In this document: piece after piece, positions 1-10,477 of the stretch | Layout of the letters: every line of letters starts with the position of its first letter | How positions within the stretch are numbered: the stretch's first letter is position 1 | Assembly (NCBI GenBank): GCA_030435675.1 | Contig: CM059621.1 | Span: 11,470,001-11,534,000, forward strand | Length of the DNA stretch: 64,000 bases | Direction: 5' to 3' | From: Steinernema hermaphroditum | Lineage: Eukaryota > Nematoda > Chromadorea > Rhabditida > Steinernematidae | Translations under genes and position numbers: made by a program | The notes under the pieces: model-generated | Database searches by the model: none | What the model saw: the letters and a program-made list of their open reading frames with translations, nothing else | What the model was told of the DNA's origin: nothing

Positions 1-932
1 AAATAGCAGAAGATAAATTGAGAGAAAACGTGATTTGACAGCTTGCGCTTAGAACACTCTGGCTTCATTCGAAAGAACCTTGGTCAAAAATACTTCCAGA
101 AAACGTAAAAGGGAAATTGTCCCAACCTCATGGTCAAAAAAAACTGTATTACCTCCATTCATCTGAAGTCCAAGTGTCCTAGGTGTTAAGACTGACTACG
201 TCCGCGTCGGAAACTTGAAGCGTCATTGGCGGAGAAATTCGACTCTTGTTATTGTTTTAAACCTTAGACGCGTTAATCTCCTCAATCACTTTCTGCCTGA
301 AGTTCACCATAGTTCGCGACGCCTATATTTCTTTGTCACACCGCATAACCTCGTTTGTGTAGAGTATATAGCGGTCGGTTTTCACTACCTCCCCCCATTT
401 TGGGCGTGAACGGTAAATCTTTTTCGCCTCCCCCTTCAATACCAGCAAACTCCTTGACCTACAGGAACAACAGAGCCACGGATGTTCCACGGAGTGGAAC
501 AGGGACCGGCCTGAGTGAGTCTGGCTTCCGGTTCTATCATATTTATTTCATGTATGAGATCAAAACTAAAAAATGGGCATCCGTTTGCATTGGGATTTTC
601 CATCTTCTTGGAATTTTTTCTTTTTGTGGTGTTTGACAAAAACAACAATATGGCAATGAAATTCGACTTTTTTATTGTTCATTTCATTTTTAACACCTCA
701 TTGCCCCTTCTCTCTTTTACCTTTCAACGGTACAACATTACAACAGTACAACAACAATGCTTTGTTGTCTGAGCTGACCGCACAGTCGCGTTTGCGTGAA
801 CTGGGCTATACAACATCATATAATTTTGTGAATTTCCAGAAAGCAAGATAATCTTGTGGTCATAACAATTTTCGAGCTGGCACGCGAACAACATAATTCT
901 TCCAATCCTATATTCTCGATGACAGCGTATCC
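1..932. other. Intergenic, no gene seen
   Basis: AT-rich sequence with only short overlapping reading frames on both strands. None has a signal peptide, a known motif or splice sites that connect it to another open segment. I see nothing I can name. Confidence 0.5.
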
Positions 933-1255
933 AGGGCTGTGCGAAACTCAAAACTCGGATGTCAAAACTCAAAACTTTTTTGACAACCTCAAAACCAAAA
1001 CTCAAAACTGATAACTTCAAGCCATTTGTGACAGAAATACAGTAAAAGTTGCTTCAGCAAAATCTTCCAGAAAGCCGTTTGAGTTTAGAAACAGCATCTT
1101 TCGGAGATTTTCGGGTGTCACCGACCTTCGGAGATTGGCCAATATCGGTGATGCCACGGAGAAGAGCCTCTCACGTCCGGCACGGACAGTGCTTCATGGC
1201 TGAGTTTTGAGTCGAGTTTTGCCAAAAAGTCAAAAGTCAAAACTCGCACAGCCCT
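933..1255. repeat. MITE-like element with 12-bp terminal inverted repeats
   Basis: The segment begins with AGGGCTGTGCGA and ends with its exact reverse complement. Inside both ends are clusters of TCAAAACTC and GAGTTTTGA words in opposite orientation, so the subterminal regions also pair loosely. It is about 323 bp with no coding frame. This is the build of a non-autonomous DNA transposon (MITE). No clear target-site duplication is visible beside the ends, and no second copy was noticed in the window, so the family is unassigned. Confidence 0.6.
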
Positions 1256-4200
1256 ATTCTCCATATTTATGGACTTTCCACCCAACGCCCTCTTTTTCTC
1301 CGGTTTTTCTTCAACTTCAACTCCAACGAATCAACGCAATTACGCCGTGTAGGGCGTTTTAGGTACAGTATCACACCGGTCTTCTTCTGGCTTCGGCGCA
1401 CATCACAGCATCAGAGTCGAAAACGGTGATCCCATCGGGAATCGGAGAGGCGAATCCTGCGCGTCACAGATTCTATTACCAAAACCGGAAGTTTTTCGTT
1501 GAGAATGTCAACAACGCCAAAATTTCACACTTTTCTTTATCCAATTTGCGATAAAAAACTCAGAATTTTAAATCATGATTTCAGCGTCGAATTTAAAAGA
1601 CCATCTGATGCTCTCGCCAATCCTTTTGAGTCTGCCGATTTACAAAAAACCCCATATCTATAGGAACTCGAATCTACGAGACGTGACGAATGTTTCAATC
1701 CGGATTTCGGATGCAAAATTCAATCTCCGTTTCACGTTCTTCCGACGTAAACAGCCTGTTTCGATTGTGGTCCCGATAGCATCCTCACAGCCGGTTCACA
1801 ACATCTGTCTCCCGAAAAATACGCCGAGGAATGTGTCTACACTACGATTTTCGCGTAAATTATGCTTTTTTGAGCGGAAGCGAGTAATTCATCGCCTGAG
1901 GATACATGTGCAGAGAACGTGAAGATGTCAGATACACCCTTCTCCCAGCGCCGTCCGCTCGATTCTCAAATCCGTTTACGAAATTTTGCGAAACAATTTG
2001 TGAAAACATTTCGGGAGAAACGTTTCTCTCGTCTATTGTGGATCTCTAAAAACCACATAGCATCGTTTTTCGTGTTTTTTTATTTAATGATATTGTGTAA
2101 AAATTAGAATAGAACATCGGTATTCTGGACACAGCGTCTTATCGCTCATAAAGAATAGACTTTTCTTTTCTACACCACCTCCTCACTCTTGCCTTGCCTA
2201 CCTTCTGTTTGTCAAAGAGTCCCTCTTTTAAAGAGTCTCGGCGTCTTCTTTAAAGGTCTTTCTTTTTCAGAAGTCGTTCTTTCAAATTCCGCCCATTCAA
2301 CCCTCTCGCCACAAATGAATTTCACACTTGATGTGGCACCCTCAGGAGCATGTCTTCTTTGCAGCTTTTTAAGCATTTCCTTCTGGCGGTGAGTAGGCGC
2401 TGAGTCCCTCCCATCTGTAGTCTTCTTCCCTCGCAGCACACATCCTTCCGCCATCAAATATCCCTCAGGAGTGCGCGCCCATCCGAATTTTATTTCCCGA
2501 TCGTGCTTTTAAATTAAACTTTGACTCATCCACGGAGGAACACGTGGCTCGAAGACCGAAGAGCCCGAAAATCCTTCAGAATCCAAACTCAGATTTGTTT
2601 ATTTAAAAACTGGTCAAAAGAATCCAAAACACCTCCACAGCTGCCGCTTTGTTTATCGACGACAGTTGGCCCTTGTTTGGATGTTCAGAACCGTTTGGGT
2701 TTATTTTGTGACAAGAAACCGATTCTTGGTCGGCGTCTTGCCACGATAAATTATTTATTCCCCACAACGGCGTCTTGAATTCCATCTAATAAGCCGAATA
2801 AGCAACATCTCTAACGACTTGGAGCTAAACTCCTTTCGTGATGAAACGCTCTTTTTCATATCTTCAGGATGATCTTAGCACTGAGAAGACTGACGTTGAT
2901 CTTAGGCCAAAATTCAGGGTTGGACTTCCAGAATCCGATTTTCTTTGGATCTCCTTGTACGTTAGGAACCCAAAACCGTGATTTCCCCTATCAGAACCAT
3001 CTAAATGACCCCGGACTCTTTGGTGTCCTCATTTCGGCCGCATTATTGAACTTCCAACCGGGCCTCCTCGCCGCCTTGCCGCGAGCACCCTCCAAAGCGC
3101 ACATCTTCATTGTCACTTTAATTCTTTTGTTTTCGAAAAAGCGACGAAATCTCTTGATTCATCGCCAGCGGAGTCCCCAGAGACGTCGAAGCCGATTAGG
3201 CCGCAAAAAGGCCGAATCGTCTGCGGTTGCACCCATTAATCCCGCGCTTTGTCCACGGGGTCGTCTTTCGAAGCGCCTCTTCTGGAAGCGTTTAGAGGGC
3301 ACTAAGAGGGCGTGGGACGGAATGGCGGACAGACAGTGGCAGGAGTCGCCGTTTGTTGCAAGAAGAAGCAATTTTGGAGCTTTTTGGTTATTGAGCTGTC
3401 TAGGGTTTGATGTAACAGTTTTATGTTCTGACTCAATCACCGATTTACTTGTTGTTTCTCATTGAAATTCGCTGAATTTTAAAATAATTCCACGACCTCT
3501 GGATCACGGGGTCCGCTGGCGGTAGAAGGGGAGGGCTGGATTTCAAAACCGACCGCTCAAGAAAGGAAGGGTAAGAGAAGGGTAGGGTAAGAAACCGACC
3601 GCTTTCCACGCCGCAATCAGATGAAATCACCGAAAACGACTAAATAATGGTGATTGTAAAAATTTTCGATTCTAATTGTTATTTCTGAGATCAAGATGTT
3701 GTCAATTTACTATTGATTTCACGCGTTATTCACCTGGTTTACCTTCTAGAACCCGCAAGCAAGACTTCATTTCTTACAGAACTTCTTGGAGTCACATGTC
3801 CTGCTAAATTCAAACGCACTCTGTCCTCTGGGAAAGCAATAAATTCTCCCCTTTGATACCTCCCTTCAGTGCACACGCCGAAACGTCTCCCCGCGGAGGT
3901 CTAATTTTACGCGTGTGTTCCACGCTTACACGATTAATTCCCCTCGATACGTTGTTCTCTAATCGTTTAGAGTTCGCGGCCGATCTGTTTAGCCGAGTGT
4001 TTAGTCGCTGGCGCCGTCGATTTTCGTTTGCTTTATCTCGTGACGACAGACTTGCCGCGCCGAAATAGATGTGTTTTGTCTGAATCCTCCCCGGAGGGTC
4101 CTGCAATAAAATCCTACAAGGTTCAGGGATGCACGGGGGTGAAGCACCTCTGATTGCCTTCATGGACCCTTAGGAACCCTCGCGTTCCGATTCCGAGTTC

Positions 4201-4567
4201 CATGAGATCTTCGAGATGCGATAAGAGTTTTGAGGGAATTCCCCGAAGCTTTGCAAGTCTTTTGGCGATCATTTGGGATCCGAACGCTCTCCATCACTGT
4301 CGGCTACTCGACAACTCTCCGATAATATCGTCGTTTTTATTGTTTTCTTTTTGACCTCCGTAGCAAACACACTCGTCGGCGAAAACGTCTAAATTTATGG
4401 GGGCACTCAACACTGCTTTAAAAAAGGAATTCCCAGAAGATCTCGCGCCACAACACTTCTCTCCCGCGGCCTTTTTGGCTCCTCAGATGGCAGAGCATCG
4501 CCAGGCTTTTATTTCCTTTCCTATTTAAATGGTAATTTATGAGATCGAGTTGACCTGGCCGAGGAAG
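1256..4567. other. Intergenic, no gene seen
   Basis: Reading frames up to 198 codons occur (the longest at 2869-3465, plus), but they have no recognisable domain, contain low-complexity basic stretches and overlap others of similar size on the opposite strand. No tRNA-like or long repeat structure was noticed. A polyadenylation-type AATAAA lies on the minus strand at 4508-4513 and suits the small minus-strand gene that follows. Confidence 0.4.
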
Positions 4568-4901
4568 TTAGCCCGGAAGCGCAGAGCTCTGAAAGGAAGT
4601 AGCTTTTGATCATCTATGGGGTTCTGTTCAAATTGGGGTCACTGGATGATGTAGTGTTCTGAGAGGTAGACCGCTCACTGCATTATATTTTCATCACCTG
4701 AACAGTCCTTGTCAGACACGTCTCGCAAGTACGATCATTTTTGAAGCAGCCTGTAGGAGGACCGGTCACTGTGCACTTCCCGAACCCTAAAGTTAAAGTG
4801 GCACACACCTTTGCACACCCAAAATACCCAAAACCACACTGGAGCTCGTTCAAAACAAAACTCCCATAAAGTGACGATTTGTTTTCGGCGCGCACTTCCA
4901 T
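4568..4901 (-). CDS. Cys-rich small peptide, defensin-like spacing (5' end uncertain)
   Basis: The core exon is complement(4698-4838), 47 codons, bounded by acceptor CTCCAG and donor GTGATG. It carries seven cysteines spaced C-x6-C-x3-C-x9-C-x8-C-x6-C-x2-C, with CAKVC and GFGKC matching the CxxxC and GxC elements of CS-alpha-beta antimicrobial peptides such as nematode ABF proteins. A final exon at complement(4568-4588) would add SSALPG and a stop after a 109-bp intron, and an AATAAA follows at 4508-4513. The frame is open upstream to a Met at 4901 but shows no signal peptide there, so the true first exon is missing or further upstream. The family assignment rests on cysteine spacing only; it could be another secreted Cys-rich peptide or a chance frame. 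Confidence 0.35.
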
Positions 4902-5633
4902 TCACACGGAGTTCACTTCCCTCTTTATGGCCCCAAAATGTGTTCCCGCCCTGGACTATCCAAATCTCTGTCGCGCCCGTCTACTTCTTCCAAATCCTCT
5001 TCGTCTCCAGATTAATCCCTCCACTGATCTTTGTTCGTTCGGGTCTCCTCAAACAGAAGCACTTCTAATCCCTTCGCTCGGAATCCTCCGATTCCACTAG
5101 AAGCTCCTTTTTCGGCCGCTGTCTTCGGTCGGAAATTGTTGCGATACAAACAGTTAATCCGCGGCGCAGCTGAGCCCTTAATGAACTTACGCGCGCGGGG
5201 GGTGTGAAGACAATTTTTAGGCTCCAACACAATTATTTGTTTTGTTTCGTCTTGCAAACGCTTGTTTCCTGGTCGACATATCTCGTGGCGCTACGGTAGT
5301 GACTCTGTTTTCAGGCCTCTGTATCCCAGATGCACTCTTGACGAATCGTGCCGGCCATCTTAGTCCCAGTCCAGGAAGATGTTCGTCGTCCTCCAGATTC
5401 TCTTCAACCTCGTCCATCACAGGCGATTCAAGGTACGCCACTAGAAATAATCTTCGTAGTCCCTCTGGCGTCACTCTTAATTGACCCGGCCATTTTGCAT
5501 TCCCTTCCAAGTGTTTTCGACCCATCAGAGCCTCATTAATGCGTCATCGAAGTGGCGCGCCGACTCCACCCCGAGGCTCAAAGACCGCCGAGGCTTCGGC
5601 TCCAGTTACCTAAGCGCCTTCTAAGGCCCCTCA
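4902..5633. other. Upstream region of the K2P channel gene
   Basis: About 730 bp between the Cys-rich exon (minus) and the channel start (plus). It probably holds the 5' regions of both divergently placed genes. Several overlapping frames of up to 102 codons are present, none with a recognisable feature. An upstream coding exon of the channel cannot be excluded, because an in-frame stop lies just before the chosen Met at 5622-5624. Confidence 0.4.
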
Positions 5634-8583
5634 ATGATCACGCAGTACTCCCGCCACCACAAGCTCAAGTTTCAGAAGGCGAAGCCGTTCACGCTCCACT
5701 GCTCCCTGCTCTTCCTCGTCCTCCTCTACGCCTTTCTCGGCGGCCTCGTCTTCAACAAACTCGAGAAGGATGCGTTCGAGCGGCAACGAGAGGAGCAGCT
5801 CAAAGAGAGGACCGACTGCGTCATGGAAGTGAGTTTATTTCCTCCAATTCAACACGATCACAAGAGCCTCTCGTTCTTTTCTCTCAGTTGATCCTGAAAA
5901 GAACGCAACTAGAATGACGAACAGAGGTGCTTAGAAGGTCAACTGTGTCCTTAGAAATTGCCCCGACACCCACACTTTCTAAAAACGGCCCATTCTCGTC
6001 ACTGTTCAAATAGAAGAGCAGAAGAAGAGCCCTTTTGGATCAAGGGCTTAAAAAGAGAATGCCAAAACAGAACAAAAAGTGTTCATTTTTCATTTCCGTC
6101 ACGCAAGCAAACATCGAAGCTCACTCCTAATTCTACTGAAGTGAAAGGAATACCAAGTGATCAAAACAAAAAGCTCGTGGATTCACTAATCTAGAGCCAA
6201 TGAAAGCCAACTGACCTTCACGTAGTCGGGCGGGTTGCCGAAGTAGCGCGCGTCGAGGATCGGTGGCTGGTAGCACTCGGCGATCTTCCTCTTGTAGTGA
6301 TTGATGTGGACGGCGGCGTTCGCGATCCGCGCACAGCAGTAGCCAACGAAAACGAAGCTCAGAACTGCGAATGCGATTCTCAGGCCCTGAAATCTTGCTT
6401 TACTTACGCCTAGTAGGGTTGCCCACAATGTTAAAAGATTTCACATCGCCGGCGGGGACATAGAAGGTGAGGAGTTTGTCGTCCATGTGGACCGCTTCGT
6501 TTCCGTTCTCTTCCGAAATGACTCCACTAAAGTCCTTTGCAGCAAAGGAAGTGTCTAGCAGACATTTACAAGACATTCATCGGTCTAGCACACAGAGACA
6601 AGGGAAGAAAGAGAGGGCCTGACACGCATCTTCTGGCCATACCTTTACCCAATGACTGAACCATTGCGGTAGCGCTCCTTTTTAGGCCCTACGCGAGGGA
6701 AAACAGTCGTCGAATATGACAGCTGAGAACATCGCCCAGTGCTGGGCCGTGGAAAGAGACGAGCGTTCCGAATGGGGCTACGTGACAGCCACGCTCTATG
6801 GCTTCGGAATAGTCACCACTCTGGGTGAGGTCACTTCATGACCCGTCGTCTTGACAGGTCTGCTTAGGGTACAACCGCATAGGCCCTATCACAACCGAGG
6901 GGCGCCTCTTCTGCATCTTCTACGGCATCGTCGGCATTCCCATCACGATGATCATCATTGCCAACGTCGGACAGTACTTGAACCAGTTCGCGAGCCTCTG
7001 TCGCAAGAAGGTACGGTAGTAGCGAAGGCCTCCAAAACGCCCTTCTAGATCGAGCTGCATCGGGAGCGCCGAAGAAGGTCGAAGGGTGTCGAGGAGACCG
7101 AAGAGGACATTGACGACGCCTCCATCGAGTACGCCTCGCTCGCCCTCCTCATCGTCTTCTCCGCGTACGTCGCTTTCGGCGCGTGGCTTCTGCCTCTCCT
7201 CAACGGAAAAGTGAGTCGCCTCGGGAGTCCTTTCGCACTCTTCTGAATTGGCGCTTCAGATCGACTTCGTGAATGGACTCTACTACAACTTTCTGTGTCT
7301 CACCGCGATCGATTTCGGCCAACTCGTTCCACAGAGGTAGCACCACTCACCGTTCCATCCCGCTTAGATACATCAAACGTTCTCTAGAGTGGCCTTCCTG
7401 CCTATCACTTTCGCATATGTGTGCATCGGACTTGCGATCACGACTATCGCCATCGGTAGGACCACCACTCAACGGCCCTCTGCCACAGGCTCCTTTCAGA
7501 AGTCGGCTCGGAATACATGAAGAAGCTGCACTACCTCGGGCAGAGAATGAAGAGCGTCGCGACGACGAAGATCTGGTTCGGCGGGAAGACGCTCAAAGTG
7601 CGCGATCTTCTGCACGCGGTGGGACGTAAGTGCGGTATCGATCCCTACGTCATCGACCGAATGGACCTCGAGAACGTTGTCGAGAGAGTCATCGCCCTAC
7701 ATGTGTGTAGATTCTATCGTGGGATGTGTACTGATCCTCGCCACAGGAAGGAAGGGAGCCGCCTCAGGACGTGAACGAGGAGCCCCCGCCGCCAAAGGAG
7801 CCGCAACCGACGAGACCTCCGACTCCGAAGCAGAACGGCGTGCCAGACTCTCCGAAGCCGCCCAGCGAGGCGTGTCCGCTCCTGCATCGATCGCGGCAGC
7901 CCTCTGTGAGGTCGCGGCACACCTCCTCCAACAGCCACGACATCATCATTCGGAATCCGACCTTCGAAACGATCTCCGGCCAGCACTCACCCGGCCTCGA
8001 GGTCTGCAATCTTGATACGGTAGACGGCTGCACAGATTATTTGACGTACAGTGCCTGTAGGTGTTCGATGAGTGCGAGATCGTCGCTATCGACATGCCGG
8101 AGACGTTCGACGACGAGGAGGCGATCGGATGGGAGGCGCCCGTGATCGTCGGAAAGGGGAACCAGTCGGTGGTGCAGAGGCACGGCGAATTCGTCGACTC
8201 TCTCCAGCCTGTGACTCCCGTAGTTGTGCTCGACGACGCCCAGCAGGTCATCAAGATGATCATGGAGGAGGAGCAGCGGGCGGCGAGCCAGAAGAGAGAG
8301 CGATCTGGATCGCGGACGCCTCGGTCGCCGAGTCCCTCCGACGACGAGCACGGTGAGGCGCTTCTTGGATTCCGTCCACTGACACTCCATTTCAGTTCCT
8401 CGGCGCTTCAGAGAAAAGAAGGAGAAGTACGGTAGAGACGCGCAGAAACTCTTCGAGACGTACCAAGAGGAGTGGGAACGGCTCCAGAAGCTGTCGAGCA
8501 AACGACTCGGTCCGCGCCGCAAGTCCGTCCTCGCCCTCAATGCCGTGAACAGTCCTAATCTCTATTCACCCACCAAGGAATGA
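5634..8583 (+). CDS. Two-pore-domain K+ channel (TWK/K2P) with atypical selectivity filters
   Basis: Membrane channel of the nematode TWK family, normally passing background K+ current. Ten exons: 5634-5828, 6707-6824, 6868-7010, 7049-7210, 7260-7336, 7388-7455, 7500-7702, 7747-8001, 8061-8352, 8396-8583; phases agree and give 566 aa. M1 follows KPFTLHCSLLF, the first pore loop reads IVTTLGYNRIGP, M2 is FCIFYGIVGIPITMIIIAN, M3 is LALLIVFSAYVAFGAWLL, the second pore loop is LTAIDFGQLVP, and M4 follows as VAFLPITFAYVCIGLAI. A roughly 280-residue Pro/Ser- and acid-rich cytoplasmic tail ends the protein. Both filters deviate from the family: GYN for GYG and DFG for GFG, with Gln after it where Asp is usual. 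The first intron is 878 bp and encloses a small antisense gene; the M1-P1 extracellular loop is short, so an extra exon there is possible. Confidence 0.9.
5858..6486 (-). CDS. Small single-pass membrane protein nested antisense in the K2P intron
   Basis: Three exons on the minus strand, complement(6427-6486), complement(6216-6386) and complement(5858-5893), join in phase 0 to 88 aa from a Met at 6486. The central exon encodes a hydrophobic span (IAFAVLSFVFVGYCCARIA) followed by a basic then polar tail with YKRKIAECYQPPILDAR. The first intron is 40 bp with donor GTGGGC; the second is 322 bp. The frame stays open upstream to an acceptor at 6527-6529, so the N terminus may be longer. The whole gene lies inside the first intron of the channel gene on the other strand. 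I do not recognise the family; one membrane helix and a cytoplasmic-looking tail are all that can be seen. Confidence 0.5.
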
Positions 8584-8903
8584 CCATAGCCCGACGATGT
8601 TTTGTTGACTTACAGTAATGATAAAACAGAGTGACGTTTCCTGAAAGGGCACATTTCGTGTCAGGAGCCATCGGTTTTGCGATGAACCGCCCATCGAATG
8701 CTGGTGCGTGCAAATGACCATGCCAGCAGCAGTCTATAGTCATGTCTACGCAGAAAACGAGACAGATGGAGCGTTTAAAAGGCGGTCGCGGATGCGATTT
8801 GCGGATTTTTCGGTTTGAAGAGTCCTCCGCCTGGCATCAGGTCGATTCGAACTCCGCTGCGTCGTCGCGCTGACTTCGTCTCCATCGCCGTCAGAAGAGC
8901 AGA
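8584..8903. other. Intergenic spacer
   Basis: About 320 bp between the K2P channel and the kinase gene on the same strand. No canonical AATAAA is obvious after the channel stop. No other structure seen. Confidence 0.4.
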
Positions 8904-10234
8904 ATGGTGGACACCACACTGCTCAGTGAGCAGTACTACCACGGTGAGTATTTCTCCTGAACTGGATTCATCTCTCTTGTAGGGCTTCTTCCTCGCGAAG
9001 ACATCAAGCTGATGCTCCGGGCTAACGGTGACTACCTCGTGCGCACCACAGAGCCCGTTGCCGGCCAGCCACGAGCCTATGTTCTCTCGGTGATGTACAG
9101 GCAAGAGGATGAGGAACGAGGAATCAAGCACTACGTTATCCAACGGAGTGGCGGAAAGTACACCATCGAGAAGTACGGATTCGACACGATCCCAGCGATG
9201 GTTGAGTACCACGTCACAAAGAAAGAGTCCCTCGTCAAGGCCTTCGAGGTCATTCTTCGCAAACCCGTCGTGCGTCAGACGTGGGAACTCTCGCACGACG
9301 ATATCATGGTCACGAAGAAGCTGGGCGAGGGCGCCTTCGGCGAAGTCAGTAAAGGAACTCTGAAACTGAAGAACGGAGTGAAGGTCGATGTCGCAATCAA
9401 ACTGGCAAGACCCCCAGATAACTCAATGCCGCTGATCAACTAGAATCTGTTTAGGCCAAGCTTGAAACTCTAAAGAAGGAACAAATAAAGGAGATCATGC
9501 GTGAAGCTCGACTGATGCGTAATTTCGATCACCCCAACGTCGTCAAATGGTGAGTCCTAGCGCAATCCGGGCGTATTTATCGCTGCCTCTCCAGCTATGG
9601 AGTTGCTGCTGGCCAAGAACCGCTCATGGTAGTGATGGAGCTCGTGAACAACGGAGCACTGGACTCATACCTCCAGAAGACAAACCTCACTCCCCAGCAG
9701 AAGATGGACCTGTGTCACGGATCAGCATGCGGCCTCGAGTATATGCACTCGAAGAACGTTCTTCATCGCGATATCGCCGCCAGAAACTGCCTCGTCGGAG
9801 ACGGCAAGGTCCGTATCAGTGACTTCGGCCTCAGTCGAGAAGGAACGATTTACCAGATGGATCCCAAGAAGCGAGTTCCAATTCGCTGGCTGGCACCCGA
9901 AACGATCAAAACACAGATATATTCGCAGAAGACGGACGTCTGGGCCTACGGCATCATGGCCTGGGAGATCTTCGCCAACGGAGCCGAACCTTACCCCGGC
10001 ATGATGGTCGCCGAAGTCGTCGTGAAGGTGGCCCGCGACGGATACCGTATGCCGCTTCCCGACTGCACTCCCGTCGAGCTTCATACGCTCATCGGCGTCC
10101 GCTGCTGGTCGGAGAATCCAAATGACCGGTGGACGATGGCCGAAATCGTTCGCCACTTGGATCGTGTCAACAAACAGTCGCGTGGAATTCAGAAAAAAAA
10201 TTCGGACTACCTGCCGAAGCGAAGCCGATTCTGA
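8904..10234 (+). CDS. Fer/Fes-type cytoplasmic tyrosine kinase (SH2 + kinase)
   Basis: Non-receptor tyrosine kinase of 398 aa in four exons: 8904-8943, 8983-9404, 9455-9549, 9595-10234. The SH2 domain starts at the N terminus (YYHGLLPREDIKLML, phosphotyrosine-binding Arg in DYLVRT). The kinase domain follows from about residue 113: glycine loop GEGAFGEV, VAIK lysine, HRDIAARN catalytic loop, DFGLS, PIRWLAPE, and WAYGIMAWEIFANG. It lacks the F-BAR region of vertebrate Fer, as do the many short SH2-kinases of nematodes, several of which (for example SPE-8) act in sperm. The second intron must be GC-AG: donor GCAAGA at 9405, acceptor ending at 9454; any GT alternative would remove the catalytic lysine. 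The start follows the cluster of upstream stops and gives a compact SH2 beginning. Confidence 0.93.
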
Positions 10235-10264
10235 ACTATGCTGTAGTCGTTGTAATGCAAAGTG

Positions 10265-10270
10265 AATAAA
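10265..10270 (+). terminator. Polyadenylation signal AATAAA
   Basis: Canonical AATAAA 31 bp after the kinase stop codon. The next gene on the same strand has an acceptor-like TCTTTCAG at about 10461-10468, some 200 bp further on, a spacing seen between genes of nematode operons. Confidence 0.7.
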
Positions 10271-10477
10271 ATCTGCATAATGGTTTCTTGTACATACGCT
10301 GGGAGGGAGGTTCCAGAGCGTCGGCCTGTCGCTTGCTCCCCGTTGCTTCTAGACCAGTGGTCCTGCTACGAACTCCTTTAGATTCATTTTTTTTTCTTCA
10401 TTCGCGGCCAGGATTTCGTTCCTTGCTTTTTACTACAACGGTTTCGTTCGTGATTCGGTGTCTTTCAGGTGTTCCAG

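Noticed and set aside
2869..3465. 198-codon plus-strand frame
   Set aside because: No recognisable motif, basic low-complexity end, and an equally open antisense frame; no splice links or leader.
6366..6407. A 21-bp intron (GTAAGT...TTTCAG) in the nested gene
   Set aside because: It would break the frame; donor GTGGGC gives a 40-bp intron in phase 0 with the same acceptor.
8840..8860. TTCGAACTCC word resembling a tRNA T-arm
   Set aside because: No acceptor stem, D arm or anticodon arm can be placed around it.
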